A stretch of 64,000 nucleotides of DNA from Actinopolyspora mzabensis (GTDB taxonomy: Bacteria > Actinomycetota > Actinomycetes > Mycobacteriales > Pseudonocardiaceae), in assembly GCF_900101095.1 (NCBI RefSeq), contig NZ_FNFM01000015.1:1-64000 (forward strand), in the 5' to 3' direction. This document shows, piece after piece, positions 53,150-61,025 of the stretch. Below the pieces are notes generated by a model. It did not search any database, was not told the origin of the DNA, and was given only the letters and a program-made list of their open reading frames with translations. Position numbers and translations under genes: made by a program. The first letter of the stretch is position 1. Each line of letters starts with the position of its first letter.

Positions 53150-54040
53150 ATGCGCGTACTCACCGATTCCGACGTCGTCACCGTTGCTCCCGAGACGGCC
53201 GTCGACGCCGCGCGAGAGGCCCTCCGCCGGTTCGCTCGGGGCGAGCTCGCCGCACCTCCCCGGGTCAGCGCCGAACTCGGCGATCTCGACTACTACTACA
53301 CAACCGGTGGCCTGCCGGGCGGCGTCAGCGGTTTCCGCGCCTACCGCGCCGGTACGCCCGCCGGTGATCAGCTGGTGGCGCTGTGGGATGCCGCGGGGAG
53401 GCTGTTCGGCATCGTGGTCGGGGACGAGCTGGGCGCCCGACGCACCGGAGCCCTGGGGGGTGCCGCCGTGGAAGCGATGTCCGACGAACGAGCGAGCACG
53501 CTCGCCGTGGTCGGAACCGGCAAGCAGGCGTGGACCCAGATCTGGGCCGTCAGCGCGGTTCGCTCCCCCGAACTGGTCCGGGTGCACAGCAGGGACGAGC
53601 GCAACCGCGAGACGTTCGCGGCCGAGGTGCGGGACCGGCTGGGGCTGCGCGCCGAGACCGTCGCGACCCCGGCTTCGGCGGTAGGTGACGCCGAGGTCGT
53701 CGTGCTGGCCACCCGTTCGGAGCGTCCGGTGATCGACTCGGCCGACATCGCTCCCGGCGCGCACGTCACCACCGTGGGGCCGAAGGGGAGCACCGGGCAC
53801 GAAATGCCTCCTGAACTGCTCGAACGGGCGGCGGTCGTCAGCTGCGACTCGCCGCCGCAGGCGGCGGCCCTGCCCGACTTCCTCGTCGGCCCGGCGAGGC
53901 TGGTATCGCTGGGAGACGTCCTGATCGGCGCTCACCCCGGTCGGGAGAGCTCCGATCAGCTCACGGTGCACTGCTCGGTCGGTCTGGCCGGCTCGGAGGT
54001 GCTGTTCGCCGATCGCCTGTTCGACGCGACCCCCGGTTGA
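53150..54040 (+). CDS. Ornithine cyclodeaminase/mu-crystallin family protein
   Basis: A 296-residue NAD(P)-dependent enzyme. The start is ATG 53150 (MRVLTDSDVVTVAPETAVDA); there is no clear ribosome site. The N-terminal substrate domain has the conserved start and GGVSGFRAYRAG (the Lys typical of ornithine cyclodeaminase in this segment reads Arg). The Rossmann domain has LAVVGTGKQAWTQIWAVSAV and VVLATRSERPVIDSADIAPG, then HVTTVGPKG. Members include cyclodeaminases, alanine dehydrogenase and ketimine reductases, so the exact substrate is open. It is followed by a YunG-like ORF one base after the stop. Confidence 0.85.
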   Translation: MRVLTDSDVVTVAPETAVDAAREALRRFARGELAAPPRVSAELGDLDYYYTTGGLPGGVSGFRAYRAGTPAGDQLVALWDAAGRLFGIVVGDELGARRTGALGGAAVEAMSDERASTLAVVGTGKQAWTQIWAVSAVRSPELVRVHSRDERNRETFAAEVRDRLGLRAETVATPASAVGDAEVVVLATRSERPVIDSADIAPGAHVTTVGPKGSTGHEMPPELLERAAVVSCDSPPQAAALPDFLVGPARLVSLGDVLIGAHPGRESSDQLTVHCSVGLAGSEVLFADRLFDATPG

Positions 54041-54041
54041 G

Positions 54042-54365
54042 ATGCCCGGCTTCGGACGCCGGTGGAACCACGCCGCGACTCGCCGAGCGGTGCGGGAAGA
54101 ATGCGGCACCACCGCCCTCGTCTTCAACGATCTCTTCGGTGGCGACCTCGTGCGGGGCGATGTTCGCCGCCGGGGCGAACGGGTGGACTTCCACTGGTGG
54201 AACCGCCTCGGCGGCGGTCCGGAACTGGATCTCACCCGAGGCCAGTTCGCCTCCGACGAGCTCGTCGGCCCCGGTGAACCCGTCTCTCGCCCGACCGGCA
54301 GGACCCGCCTCGACACGGAGTACGAAACCCTCCGAGAACGAGTACTGACGTACCTCGAGCGCTAG
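54042..54365 (+). CDS. YunG-like protein, N-terminally shortened
   Basis: A 107-residue ORF. From residue 19 it reads EECGTTALVFNDLFGGDLVR, HWWNRLGGGPELDLTRGQF and VSRPTGRTRLDTEYETLRER, matching the YunG-like family (GQCAVTALV, NRL.DG.E.DLT..QF). Family members usually have about 20-25 more residues before this. The N-terminus here (MPGFGRRWNHAATRRAV) is atypical, and its DNA (54058-54098) is 35/41 identical to part of the NHL-thioredoxin gene at 54779-54819. The gene may therefore be a fusion or truncated relic. YunG function is unknown. Confidence 0.6.
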   Translation: MPGFGRRWNHAATRRAVREECGTTALVFNDLFGGDLVRGDVRRRGERVDFHWWNRLGGGPELDLTRGQFASDELVGPGEPVSRPTGRTRLDTEYETLRERVLTYLER

Positions 54366-54384
54366 TCCGCGCGACGACGGTGGA

Positions 54385-54636
54385 ATGCGGCGCGCGGGTG
54401 ACCTCGCCGTCGATGATGTCGAATTGGCCCTGGGCCGCCTCCCAGCCATGCCCGTTACTCGTCACCCGTTGCCAAGTCTGCTGACGGGGGCGTGGGCACG
54501 GCGCGCGGACGTGCGGCTGCTCGACGCGCTCTACATCGCGCCGGCCGAGCGCCTCGGGCTTCGGGTACTGACCACGGACCACGAACTGGCGAGGGTGTGC
54601 CCCAAGTTGACCGAGACCCCGCATCCACCGAACTGA
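54385..54636 (+). pseudogene. VapC-type PIN toxin remnant (C-terminal half)
   Basis: An 83-codon ORF whose product aligns with the second half of PIN-domain toxins: LAVDDVELALGRLPAMPVTR, then LLTGAWARRADVRLLDALYI and RLGLRVLTTDHELARVCPKL. The late acidic residues (LLDALY, TTDHEL) remain. The N-terminal half, with the first catalytic Asp and Glu, is absent, so no active nuclease is expected. No antitoxin gene precedes it. It lies inside a segment bracketed by imperfect 41-bp direct repeats. Confidence 0.7.
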
Positions 54637-54705
54637 CGGTGAGACGTGACTCAGGAGTAACTCTCCCGCGGAACACCGCGCCGTTCGGGTGTGTTGACTG
54701 GGGAC

Positions 54706-56583
54706 GTGAATACTTCGCAGCAGAACCGTCGTGCCCGTGTCCGAGCCCCGGAACCCTCCGGGCGCGCCTGGCTGAACACCGGTGGAACCACGCCACGACT
54801 GACCGAACTGCGCGGGAAGTTCGTGCTGCTGGACTTCTGGGCGTTCTGCTGCGTCAACTGCCTGCACGTCATCGACGAGCTGCGCCCGCTGGAGCGGGAG
54901 TTCGCCGAGGAGCTGGTCACCATCGGCGTGCACTCGCCGAAGTTCGAGCACGAGGCGGACCCGGATGCGCTCGCCGCCGCCGTGGAGCGCTACGGCGTGG
55001 ACCACCCGGTGCTCGACGATCCGGAGCTGGCGACCTGGCGCGACTACGCGGTCAAGGCGTGGCCGACCCTGGTGCTGATCGACCCCGAGGGCTACGTGGT
55101 GCACCAGGCGGCCGGGGAAGGGCACGTCGAGGCACTGCGCCGGATACTCGGCGAGCTCGTGCCCGAGCACGACCGGCGCGGCACCCTCCACCGCGGTGCC
55201 GAACACCGGGTCGAGACCCCGGAGCCGGAGACCACGTTGCGCTTCCCCACCAAGGTGCTCGGCCTGGAGGGGGGAACGTTGCTCGTCGCGGATTCGGCGC
55301 GGCACTCGCTGGTCGAGTTCGCGGCGGACGGCGAGACCCAGCTGCGCCGCATCGGAACCGGCCGCAGGGGAAACGCGGACGGCGACGCCGAGTTCGCCTC
55401 CTTCAGCGAGCCCGGTGGCATGGCGCTGCTGCCCGAGCGGGTCGCGGCGCGGGTCGGCTACGACGTCGTGGTGGCCGACACGGTCAATCACCTGTTGCGC
55501 GGGCTGCGGCTGGCCGACGGTGCGGTCGTCACGGTGGCGGGAACCGGTGCGCAGTGGCGGGACGAGCCGGACTCGGGCGCGGCGGCGCGGACGGCGTTGA
55601 CGAGTCCGTGGGACGTGACCTGGTGGGCACCGGCTGGCGGTGTGGTCATCGCGATGGCCGGGAACCACACCCTGGGGCTGTTCGATCCCGTGGCGGAGAG
55701 CGTCACCCGGTTCGCGGGCACCACTGTGGAGGGGCTGCGCGACGGCCCGGCGAACGAGGCGTTCTTCGCCCAGCCCTCCGGACTCGCCGTCGCGGCGGCC
55801 ACCGATGCGGGCGATCCGGAGCGCCTCTGGTTCGTCGACGCCGAGACCTCCGCGCTGCGCTGGGTGGAGCCGACCGACGGCGGTTTCGAGGTGCGCACCG
55901 CGGTCGGCAGGGGTCTGTTCGACTTCGGCCACTCCGACGGACCGGCGGCCGAGGCGCTGCTGCAGCACCCGCTCGGTGTCGCGGTGCTGCCCGACGGCAC
56001 CGTGGCGATCTGCGACACCTACAACGGCGCGATTCGGCGTTACGAACCCGCCACCGGGGAGGTCTCGACGCTGGCGACCGGTGTCGCCGAGCCGTCCGGT
56101 GCCACCACGTCCGAAGGCGAGCTGGTGGTCGCGGCCAGTACCGCGCACCGGCTGGAACGCCCGGTGCCGCCGGGGGTGACCGCGCGACTGATCGAGGGTG
56201 GGTCCCAGCGGGTCAACCGCCCCGCGACCGAGGTCAGTTCCGGCGAGGTCGAGCTCACCGTTGTCTTCGAGCCTCCGCCCGGGCAGAAGCTCGACGAGCG
56301 CTACGGCCCTTCCACGCGGCTCGAGATCAGCTCCTCCCCGGAGAACATGCTGGTCGAGGGCGCCGGTGTCGGTACGGAGCTGAGCAGGCGGCTCGTGCTG
56401 GCCGAGGGGATCGAGCACGGGGTGCTGCACGTGGTCGCGCAGGCGGCCAGTTGCGACGACGACTCCGAGGTCGAGCATCCGGCCTGTCGACTGACCAGGC
56501 AGGACTGGGGAGTGCCGGTCCGGCTCGACAGCGGCGGCAGCCGGCGGTTGCCGCTGGTCATGGGAGGGATGGACGAGCAGTGA
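54706..56583 (+). CDS. NHL-repeat thioredoxin-like protein (NHLRC2-like)
   Basis: A 625-residue protein. GTG 54706 is chosen because the product then starts just before the conserved RARVRAPEPSGRAWLNTGG; GTG 54691 is the alternative. The thioredoxin-like domain has VLLDFWAFCCVNCLHVIDEL with the CVNC redox pair near residues 49-52 and AWPTLVLIDPEGYVV with the cis-Pro loop. It is followed by an NHL beta-propeller: LLVADSARHSLVEF, VVVADTVNHLLRGLRLADG, AIAGNHTLG-type repeats (VIAMAGNHTLGLFDP), AICDTYNGAIRRYEP. A C-terminal beta domain ends the protein. There is no signal peptide, so it is cytoplasmic. The function is unknown; a scaffold with disulfide chemistry is likely. Confidence 0.9.
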   Translation: MNTSQQNRRARVRAPEPSGRAWLNTGGTTPRLTELRGKFVLLDFWAFCCVNCLHVIDELRPLEREFAEELVTIGVHSPKFEHEADPDALAAAVERYGVDHPVLDDPELATWRDYAVKAWPTLVLIDPEGYVVHQAAGEGHVEALRRILGELVPEHDRRGTLHRGAEHRVETPEPETTLRFPTKVLGLEGGTLLVADSARHSLVEFAADGETQLRRIGTGRRGNADGDAEFASFSEPGGMALLPERVAARVGYDVVVADTVNHLLRGLRLADGAVVTVAGTGAQWRDEPDSGAAARTALTSPWDVTWWAPAGGVVIAMAGNHTLGLFDPVAESVTRFAGTTVEGLRDGPANEAFFAQPSGLAVAAATDAGDPERLWFVDAETSALRWVEPTDGGFEVRTAVGRGLFDFGHSDGPAAEALLQHPLGVAVLPDGTVAICDTYNGAIRRYEPATGEVSTLATGVAEPSGATTSEGELVVAASTAHRLERPVPPGVTARLIEGGSQRVNRPATEVSSGEVELTVVFEPPPGQKLDERYGPSTRLEISSSPENMLVEGAGVGTELSRRLVLAEGIEHGVLHVVAQAASCDDDSEVEHPACRLTRQDWGVPVRLDSGGSRRLPLVMGGMDEQ

Positions 56584-56666
56584 CCGGCTCGTCACGGTTC
56601 CGGGGCCCGATTCGGCGGTCTACCCTGCGCATTCGCCGGGCTCGACCGGACGCGTAAACTTTCCGG

Positions 56667-56987
56667 GTGACCGATGCCAAGCTTGAGATCCAGATGTTGC
56701 ATGACCGAGTCATGGTGCGGGTCTCCGAAGAGTCCGGTGAACGTCGCAGCAGCGGCGGTATCGTGATACCCGCGACCGCCCAGGTGGCCAAACGCCTGCT
56801 CTGGGGCGAGGTTTTCGGTGTGGGCAGCCACGTGCGCAGTGTCCAAACCGGGGATCAGGTGCTGTTCAACCCCGAGGAGCAGTACGAGGTGGAAGTGCAG
56901 GGCGAGATCTACGTGGTGCTGCGGGAGCGGGATCTGCACGCCGTCGCCTCCGAGCGGACCGAGCAGGGTACCGGTCTGTATCTTTGA
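56667..56987 (+). CDS. GroES-like (Cpn10 family) protein
   Basis: A 106-residue protein from GTG 56667. It has the Cpn10 beta-barrel pattern: MLHDRVMVRVSEESGERRSS, GGIVIPATAQVAKRLLWGEV, GDQVLFNPEEQYEVEVQGE and YVVLRERDLHAV. The segment equivalent to the GroEL-binding mobile loop is present but altered (ERRSSGGIVIP). It has no groEL neighbour, and the main groES-groEL operon is expected elsewhere. It could be a second co-chaperonin or a diverged relative. Confidence 0.8.
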   Translation: MTDAKLEIQMLHDRVMVRVSEESGERRSSGGIVIPATAQVAKRLLWGEVFGVGSHVRSVQTGDQVLFNPEEQYEVEVQGEIYVVLRERDLHAVASERTEQGTGLYL

Positions 56988-57153
56988 CCGAGGTGCGTGT
57001 CCGGTTCGGCGTGGCCGCTGTGTGCTGTGGCGCACGTGATACCAGTTCGGAAGCCGTGTGAGGCCTCCCCAGCCGGGCTGTACCGGTGATGCCGGTCGGC
57101 AGGCTCGAGTTGTGCTGCCGACCCCGCCGCAAGACCGAGAAGAAGGGGACGCG

Positions 57154-59616
57154 GTGCCGGAAGACCACGAACGTCCCGATCGCACCGAGGGCGGTCGGGA
57201 TCGGCGAGCGGACGAACCGACCGAGCGGATTCAGTTTCTCACCGGTGATCTGAGCGGCAGTGGTGCTCCGAGCGGCGGCGCGGCCGCCGAGGGGACGTCG
57301 GAGTCGGCCACCGGTGGGCGATCGGACGACGACGAGGCCGTCGACGAGTCCCGCCGGAGTACGAAACCCGGTATGACACCGCCGCACGTCGCCGGATCGC
57401 CGACCGGGGCGGCCGCGAACACCGAAACGGGTGGCACTGCCCCCGGGAGTTCCACCACCGGTAGTTCCGCCGGTGCGGCGAGCGGTACCGGAGATACCGG
57501 CACCGCTGGGGCGGGCACCGGCAACGATGCCCCCGCGGAGACGGCCACCGAGAGTACCGATTTCATCCCGCGGGTGACCGAGGAGACGACGGCGGTCCCC
57601 TTCGAGGGGGACACCGAGCGCACCGACACGATTCCCGCCGTGCCCGAGAGCACGCGGGCCGTCGACTCCACCGCGGCCGCCACGGCCTACGTACCGGCCT
57701 CGCCCGAGCACTACAACGGCAACGCGACCGCGTGGTTCGGGCACCAGCAGTCCCAACAGGCCCCGTACGGGCAGCCTCAACAGGCCCCGTACGGGCAGGA
57801 CCAGCAGTTCGGGACGCCACCCGGTTATCCGCAGCAGCCCCCGTTCGGCACGCCTGGGGCGGAAGCGGGTTCACCGGACGATTCGGTCGGCTCGCGTTTC
57901 CGCCGAAATCTCCCCAACAACAGGTCCTTACTCCGAGCGGGCATCGCCGCGGGCATCACGATCGGGGTGCTGGCGTTGCTCTACATCGGTGACCTGGCAT
58001 TCAGCAGTGGGCAGGTGCCACGTGGCACCACGGTGGCCGGTGTCGACGTCGGCGGGCTCGATCCCTCCGCTGCCGAGCGGAAGCTGCGTTCCCGGCTCGA
58101 CGACTCGCTCAGCGAGCCCTTCCGGCTGAAGGTCGGCAAAGCCACCAGCAGCATCGAGCCCCAGGCAGCCGGGCTGTCGATGAACTGGGACGCCACACTG
58201 GACAAGGCGGGTTCACAGCCGTTGAACCCGATCACGAGGCTTACCTCCTTCTTCACCACCCGCGAGGTGCCTCCGCAGAGCAATGTGGACCGAGAGAAGC
58301 TCCGTGCGCAGCTGAAGCAGGTGCGCAACGACCTCCATCGCGAACCGGTGGAGGGAACCATCCGGTTCGAGGGGGCCGAACCGGTGCCGGTCTTCCCCGT
58401 CACCGGCAGGAACGTGGACATGAAGCGGGCGATGGACGTCGTCGTCCGTGACTGGGTGGGCAGCCAGCCGGTCTCGCTGCCCTACACCAAGGAGGACGTC
58501 CGAACCGACGAGGCGGGGGTGCGCCGGGCGCTGGAGGGGGTCGCCCGCCCCGCGGTCTCGGGAACGGTGACCGTCAACGGTGACGGCGTGCAGGCGAGCC
58601 TGGCGCCCGCCGACGTCGCCGCGGCGCTGCGGTTCGAACCCAACGACTCCGGTGGTCTGGACTGGCATCTCGACGTGCCCACGGCCAGGAAGGTCGTAAA
58701 ACCCCAGCTGAAGTCCACTCTCAAGGAGGGCAAGAGCGCCTCCTTCGTGTTCGAGGACGGCAAACCCACCGTCGAGCCCTCCGAGACCGGACGCGGTATC
58801 GACTGGAAGAAGACGTTCGAGCCGCTGCGCGAGAAACTCACCAAGTCCGGTTCGGACAGCATCGACGCGGTCTACAAGGACATTCCGGCCGAGCTGACGA
58901 CGGAGCAGGCCAAGAAGCTCGGTATCAAGGAGAAGGTCAGTACCTTCACCACGGGTGGGTTCAGCAAGGACTCCGGGGTGAACATCAAACAGGTCGCCCA
59001 GGAGGTCGACGGCGCGCTCGTCAAACCGGGCGAGACGTTCAGCCTCAACGGCCACACCGGTATCCGCCAGAAGGAACAGGGCTACATCGCCTCCGGGATC
59101 ATCAAGAACGGCCGTCCCGACGAGGCCGTCGGTGGTGGTATCTCCCAGTTCGCCACCACGCTCTACAACGCCTCCTACCTGGCCGGTATGAAGGATGTGG
59201 AGCACAAGGCGCACAGCTACTACATCAGCCGTTATCCGATGGGGCGGGAGGCGACCGTGTTCCAGCGTCCCGACGGCACGAGCGTGATCGACGTCAAGTT
59301 CAAGAACGTCTCCGACAGCGGGATTCTGATCAAGACCGCGTGGACTCCCGAGTCGGTGAGCGTGACCTTCTGGGGGACCAAGCAGTACAAGGTCCAGTCC
59401 AAGACCAGCGACAAGACCGACGTCACCGAACCCGAGAAGGTGACCGTGCCCGCGGACGAGGAGTGCGTGGCCACCAGCGGCAAGAAGGGCTTCACGGTTC
59501 ACAACACGCGGATCAGGAAGGATCTCGAGAGCGGCGAGGTGACGAAGGACCGGCAGAAGACGGTCTACGATCCGCAGCCGATCGTCAAGTGCGCCAAGAA
59601 GAAGGGCGAGGAGTAG
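57154..59616 (+). CDS. VanW family membrane protein with PG-binding domains
   Basis: An 820-residue envelope protein. GTG 57154 follows AAGGGG. Residues 1-255 are cytoplasmic, disordered, rich in Thr/Gly/Glu and end with a Gln/Pro/Tyr-rich part including QQAPYGQ twice. One membrane helix (GIAAGITIGVLALLYIGDLA) at about 264-283 follows a basic stretch. Outside are two repeats of the PG_binding_4 type (GTTVAGVDVGGLDPSAAERK; TVNGDGVQASLAPADVAAAL) and a VanW domain near 620-690 (GETFSLNGHTGIRQKEQGYI, GGGISQFATTLYNASYLAGM), then a beta-rich end. VanW is named for vancomycin clusters, but its function is unknown and no van genes are here. Wall-associated role likely. Confidence 0.92.
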   Translation: MPEDHERPDRTEGGRDRRADEPTERIQFLTGDLSGSGAPSGGAAAEGTSESATGGRSDDDEAVDESRRSTKPGMTPPHVAGSPTGAAANTETGGTAPGSSTTGSSAGAASGTGDTGTAGAGTGNDAPAETATESTDFIPRVTEETTAVPFEGDTERTDTIPAVPESTRAVDSTAAATAYVPASPEHYNGNATAWFGHQQSQQAPYGQPQQAPYGQDQQFGTPPGYPQQPPFGTPGAEAGSPDDSVGSRFRRNLPNNRSLLRAGIAAGITIGVLALLYIGDLAFSSGQVPRGTTVAGVDVGGLDPSAAERKLRSRLDDSLSEPFRLKVGKATSSIEPQAAGLSMNWDATLDKAGSQPLNPITRLTSFFTTREVPPQSNVDREKLRAQLKQVRNDLHREPVEGTIRFEGAEPVPVFPVTGRNVDMKRAMDVVVRDWVGSQPVSLPYTKEDVRTDEAGVRRALEGVARPAVSGTVTVNGDGVQASLAPADVAAALRFEPNDSGGLDWHLDVPTARKVVKPQLKSTLKEGKSASFVFEDGKPTVEPSETGRGIDWKKTFEPLREKLTKSGSDSIDAVYKDIPAELTTEQAKKLGIKEKVSTFTTGGFSKDSGVNIKQVAQEVDGALVKPGETFSLNGHTGIRQKEQGYIASGIIKNGRPDEAVGGGISQFATTLYNASYLAGMKDVEHKAHSYYISRYPMGREATVFQRPDGTSVIDVKFKNVSDSGILIKTAWTPESVSVTFWGTKQYKVQSKTSDKTDVTEPEKVTVPADEECVATSGKKGFTVHNTRIRKDLESGEVTKDRQKTVYDPQPIVKCAKKKGEE

Positions 59617-59752
59617 TCGCCCGACGACACTCCGGGAACCCACCGCGTGTGATGTCGCACGTTTCGCGGATGTGTGCCGGTTCGCCGGAATCCCGCGACC
59701 GCTCCGTACGTGGCACGGGGTGGAAGGTTTCTATCCGAAACGGAGTGGTTTC

Positions 59753-60790
59753 ATGCGCGCCACCGTCATACACGGTGCGGGCGACGTCCGGGTGGAGGAC
59801 GTCGCCGACCCGGTGCTGGCCGAGCCCACCGACGCCATCGTGCGGGTGAGCCTCACCTGCATCTGCGGCAGCGACCTCTGGCCCTACAAGGGTATGGAGC
59901 AGGACGGCGCGGGCAGTCGCATCGGTCACGAGTTCGTCGGGATCGTCGAGGAAACCGGCTCCGAGGTCGGCGGCTTGCGTGCCGGTGATCTGGTGGTCTC
60001 GCCGTTCACCTGGTCGGACGGTCACTGCACCTACTGCAGGGAACAGCTGCAGACCTCCTGCGTCAACGGCGGCCTTTGGGGTTCGCCCGGTTCGGACGGT
60101 GCCCAGGGTGAGGCGGTAAGGGTTCCCCATGCCGAGGGCACGCTGGTTCGCCTGCCGGTGGAGCCGGACAGCGAGCTGCTGCCCGGCTTGCTGACACTGG
60201 CCGACGTGCTTCCCACCGGGCACCACGCGGCCGTCTCCGCCGGGGTGCGTCCCGGCGGCACCGCCACCGTCGTCGGCGACGGCGCGGTCGGGCTGTGCGG
60301 GGTACTCGCGGCCAACCGGCTCGGTGCCGAGCGCATCATCGTCATGGGCAGGCACACCGATCGGACGAATCTCGCCCGCGAGTTCGGTGCCACCGACGTG
60401 GTGCCCGAGCGCGGCGACGAGGCGGTGGAGCGCGTCCGCGAGCTGACCGGTGGCGAGGGCACGCACTCGGTACTGGAGTGCGTCGGCACCGGCGACTCGT
60501 TGCGAACCGCGCTGCGGCTGGCCCGCGAGGGCGGCCGGGTCGGTTACGTCGGCGTTCCGCAGGAGGGCGACGGCGTGGACGTGCGCGAGATGTTCATGCG
60601 CAACGTCGGCCTCTCCGGCGGGGTGTGTCCCGCCCGCGCCTACATTCCCGAGCTGCTGCCCGACGTGCTCTACGGCAAGCTCGACCCCGGTCGGGTGTTC
60701 GACCAGCGGACCGGGCTGGACGGTGTTCCGGGCGGGTACCGCGACATGGCCGACCGGAAAGCACTCAAGGTCCTCGTCGACCCGAGCTGA
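59753..60790 (+). CDS. Zinc-dependent alcohol dehydrogenase (MDR family)
   Basis: A 345-residue medium-chain dehydrogenase. ATG 59753 follows GGAG at 8 bases. Catalytic zinc ligands: Cys in CICGSDLWPYKG and His-Glu in RIGHEFVGIVEE. The structural zinc loop reads SDGHCTYCREQLQTSC, with Asp where the first Cys often is. The Rossmann motif is GGTATVVGDGAVGLCGVLAA, and the segment VMGRHTDRTNLAREFGATDV suggests NADP or NAD preference cannot be fixed. The substrate is unknown. It is followed by a large terminator. Confidence 0.92.
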   Translation: MRATVIHGAGDVRVEDVADPVLAEPTDAIVRVSLTCICGSDLWPYKGMEQDGAGSRIGHEFVGIVEETGSEVGGLRAGDLVVSPFTWSDGHCTYCREQLQTSCVNGGLWGSPGSDGAQGEAVRVPHAEGTLVRLPVEPDSELLPGLLTLADVLPTGHHAAVSAGVRPGGTATVVGDGAVGLCGVLAANRLGAERIIVMGRHTDRTNLAREFGATDVVPERGDEAVERVRELTGGEGTHSVLECVGTGDSLRTALRLAREGGRVGYVGVPQEGDGVDVREMFMRNVGLSGGVCPARAYIPELLPDVLYGKLDPGRVFDQRTGLDGVPGGYRDMADRKALKVLVDPS

Positions 60791-60839
60791 ACCGTGTGCA
60801 GCGGCCCTTGGGTTCGAGGAGTGCGTTGCCGGTTCCCGG

Positions 60840-60918
60840 GCACGGCGATTTCGCGAGAAATTGACGGGGCGCGGGGTCGTATCGCCGTCCCGCACGGCGA
60901 TTTCGCGAGAGATTGACG
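60840..60918. repeat. Palindromic repeats, copies C and D, as a direct repeat
   Basis: A 27-bp sequence beginning GCACGGCGATTTCGCGAGA occurs at 60840-60866 and again at 60892-60918 with one difference, a period of 52 bases. Each contains the 18-bp palindrome-like element (60846-60863 and 60898-60915). It sits between the alcohol dehydrogenase stop and the convergent terminator. Confidence 0.85.
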
Positions 60919-60949
60919 CCCCGTAGGGAACCGTCGAACGGACGAAACC

Positions 60950-60995
60950 GCGCCCACCGGTTCCGCCGGGTCTTCCCGGTGGCGCCGGTGGGCGC
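60950..60995. terminator. Large bidirectional terminator
   Basis: GCGCCCACCGG (60950-60960) pairs perfectly with CCGGTGGGCGC (60985-60995), and inside CCGCCGGG-TCTT-CCCGGTGG continues the stem. It lies between the convergent adh and fadE genes. Confidence 0.8.
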
Positions 60996-61025
60996 GGGTG
61001 AGTCGCTCCGAGCTCGGTACGGGGA

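Noticed and set aside
54232-56595. A 787-codon minus-strand frame
   Set aside because: It is the shadow of the NHL-thioredoxin gene, with His/Arg/Gly-rich composition typical of antisense translation.
57154-59616. Vancomycin resistance locus
   Set aside because: VanW-domain proteins are widespread in actinobacteria; there are no vanHAX or vanRS genes nearby.
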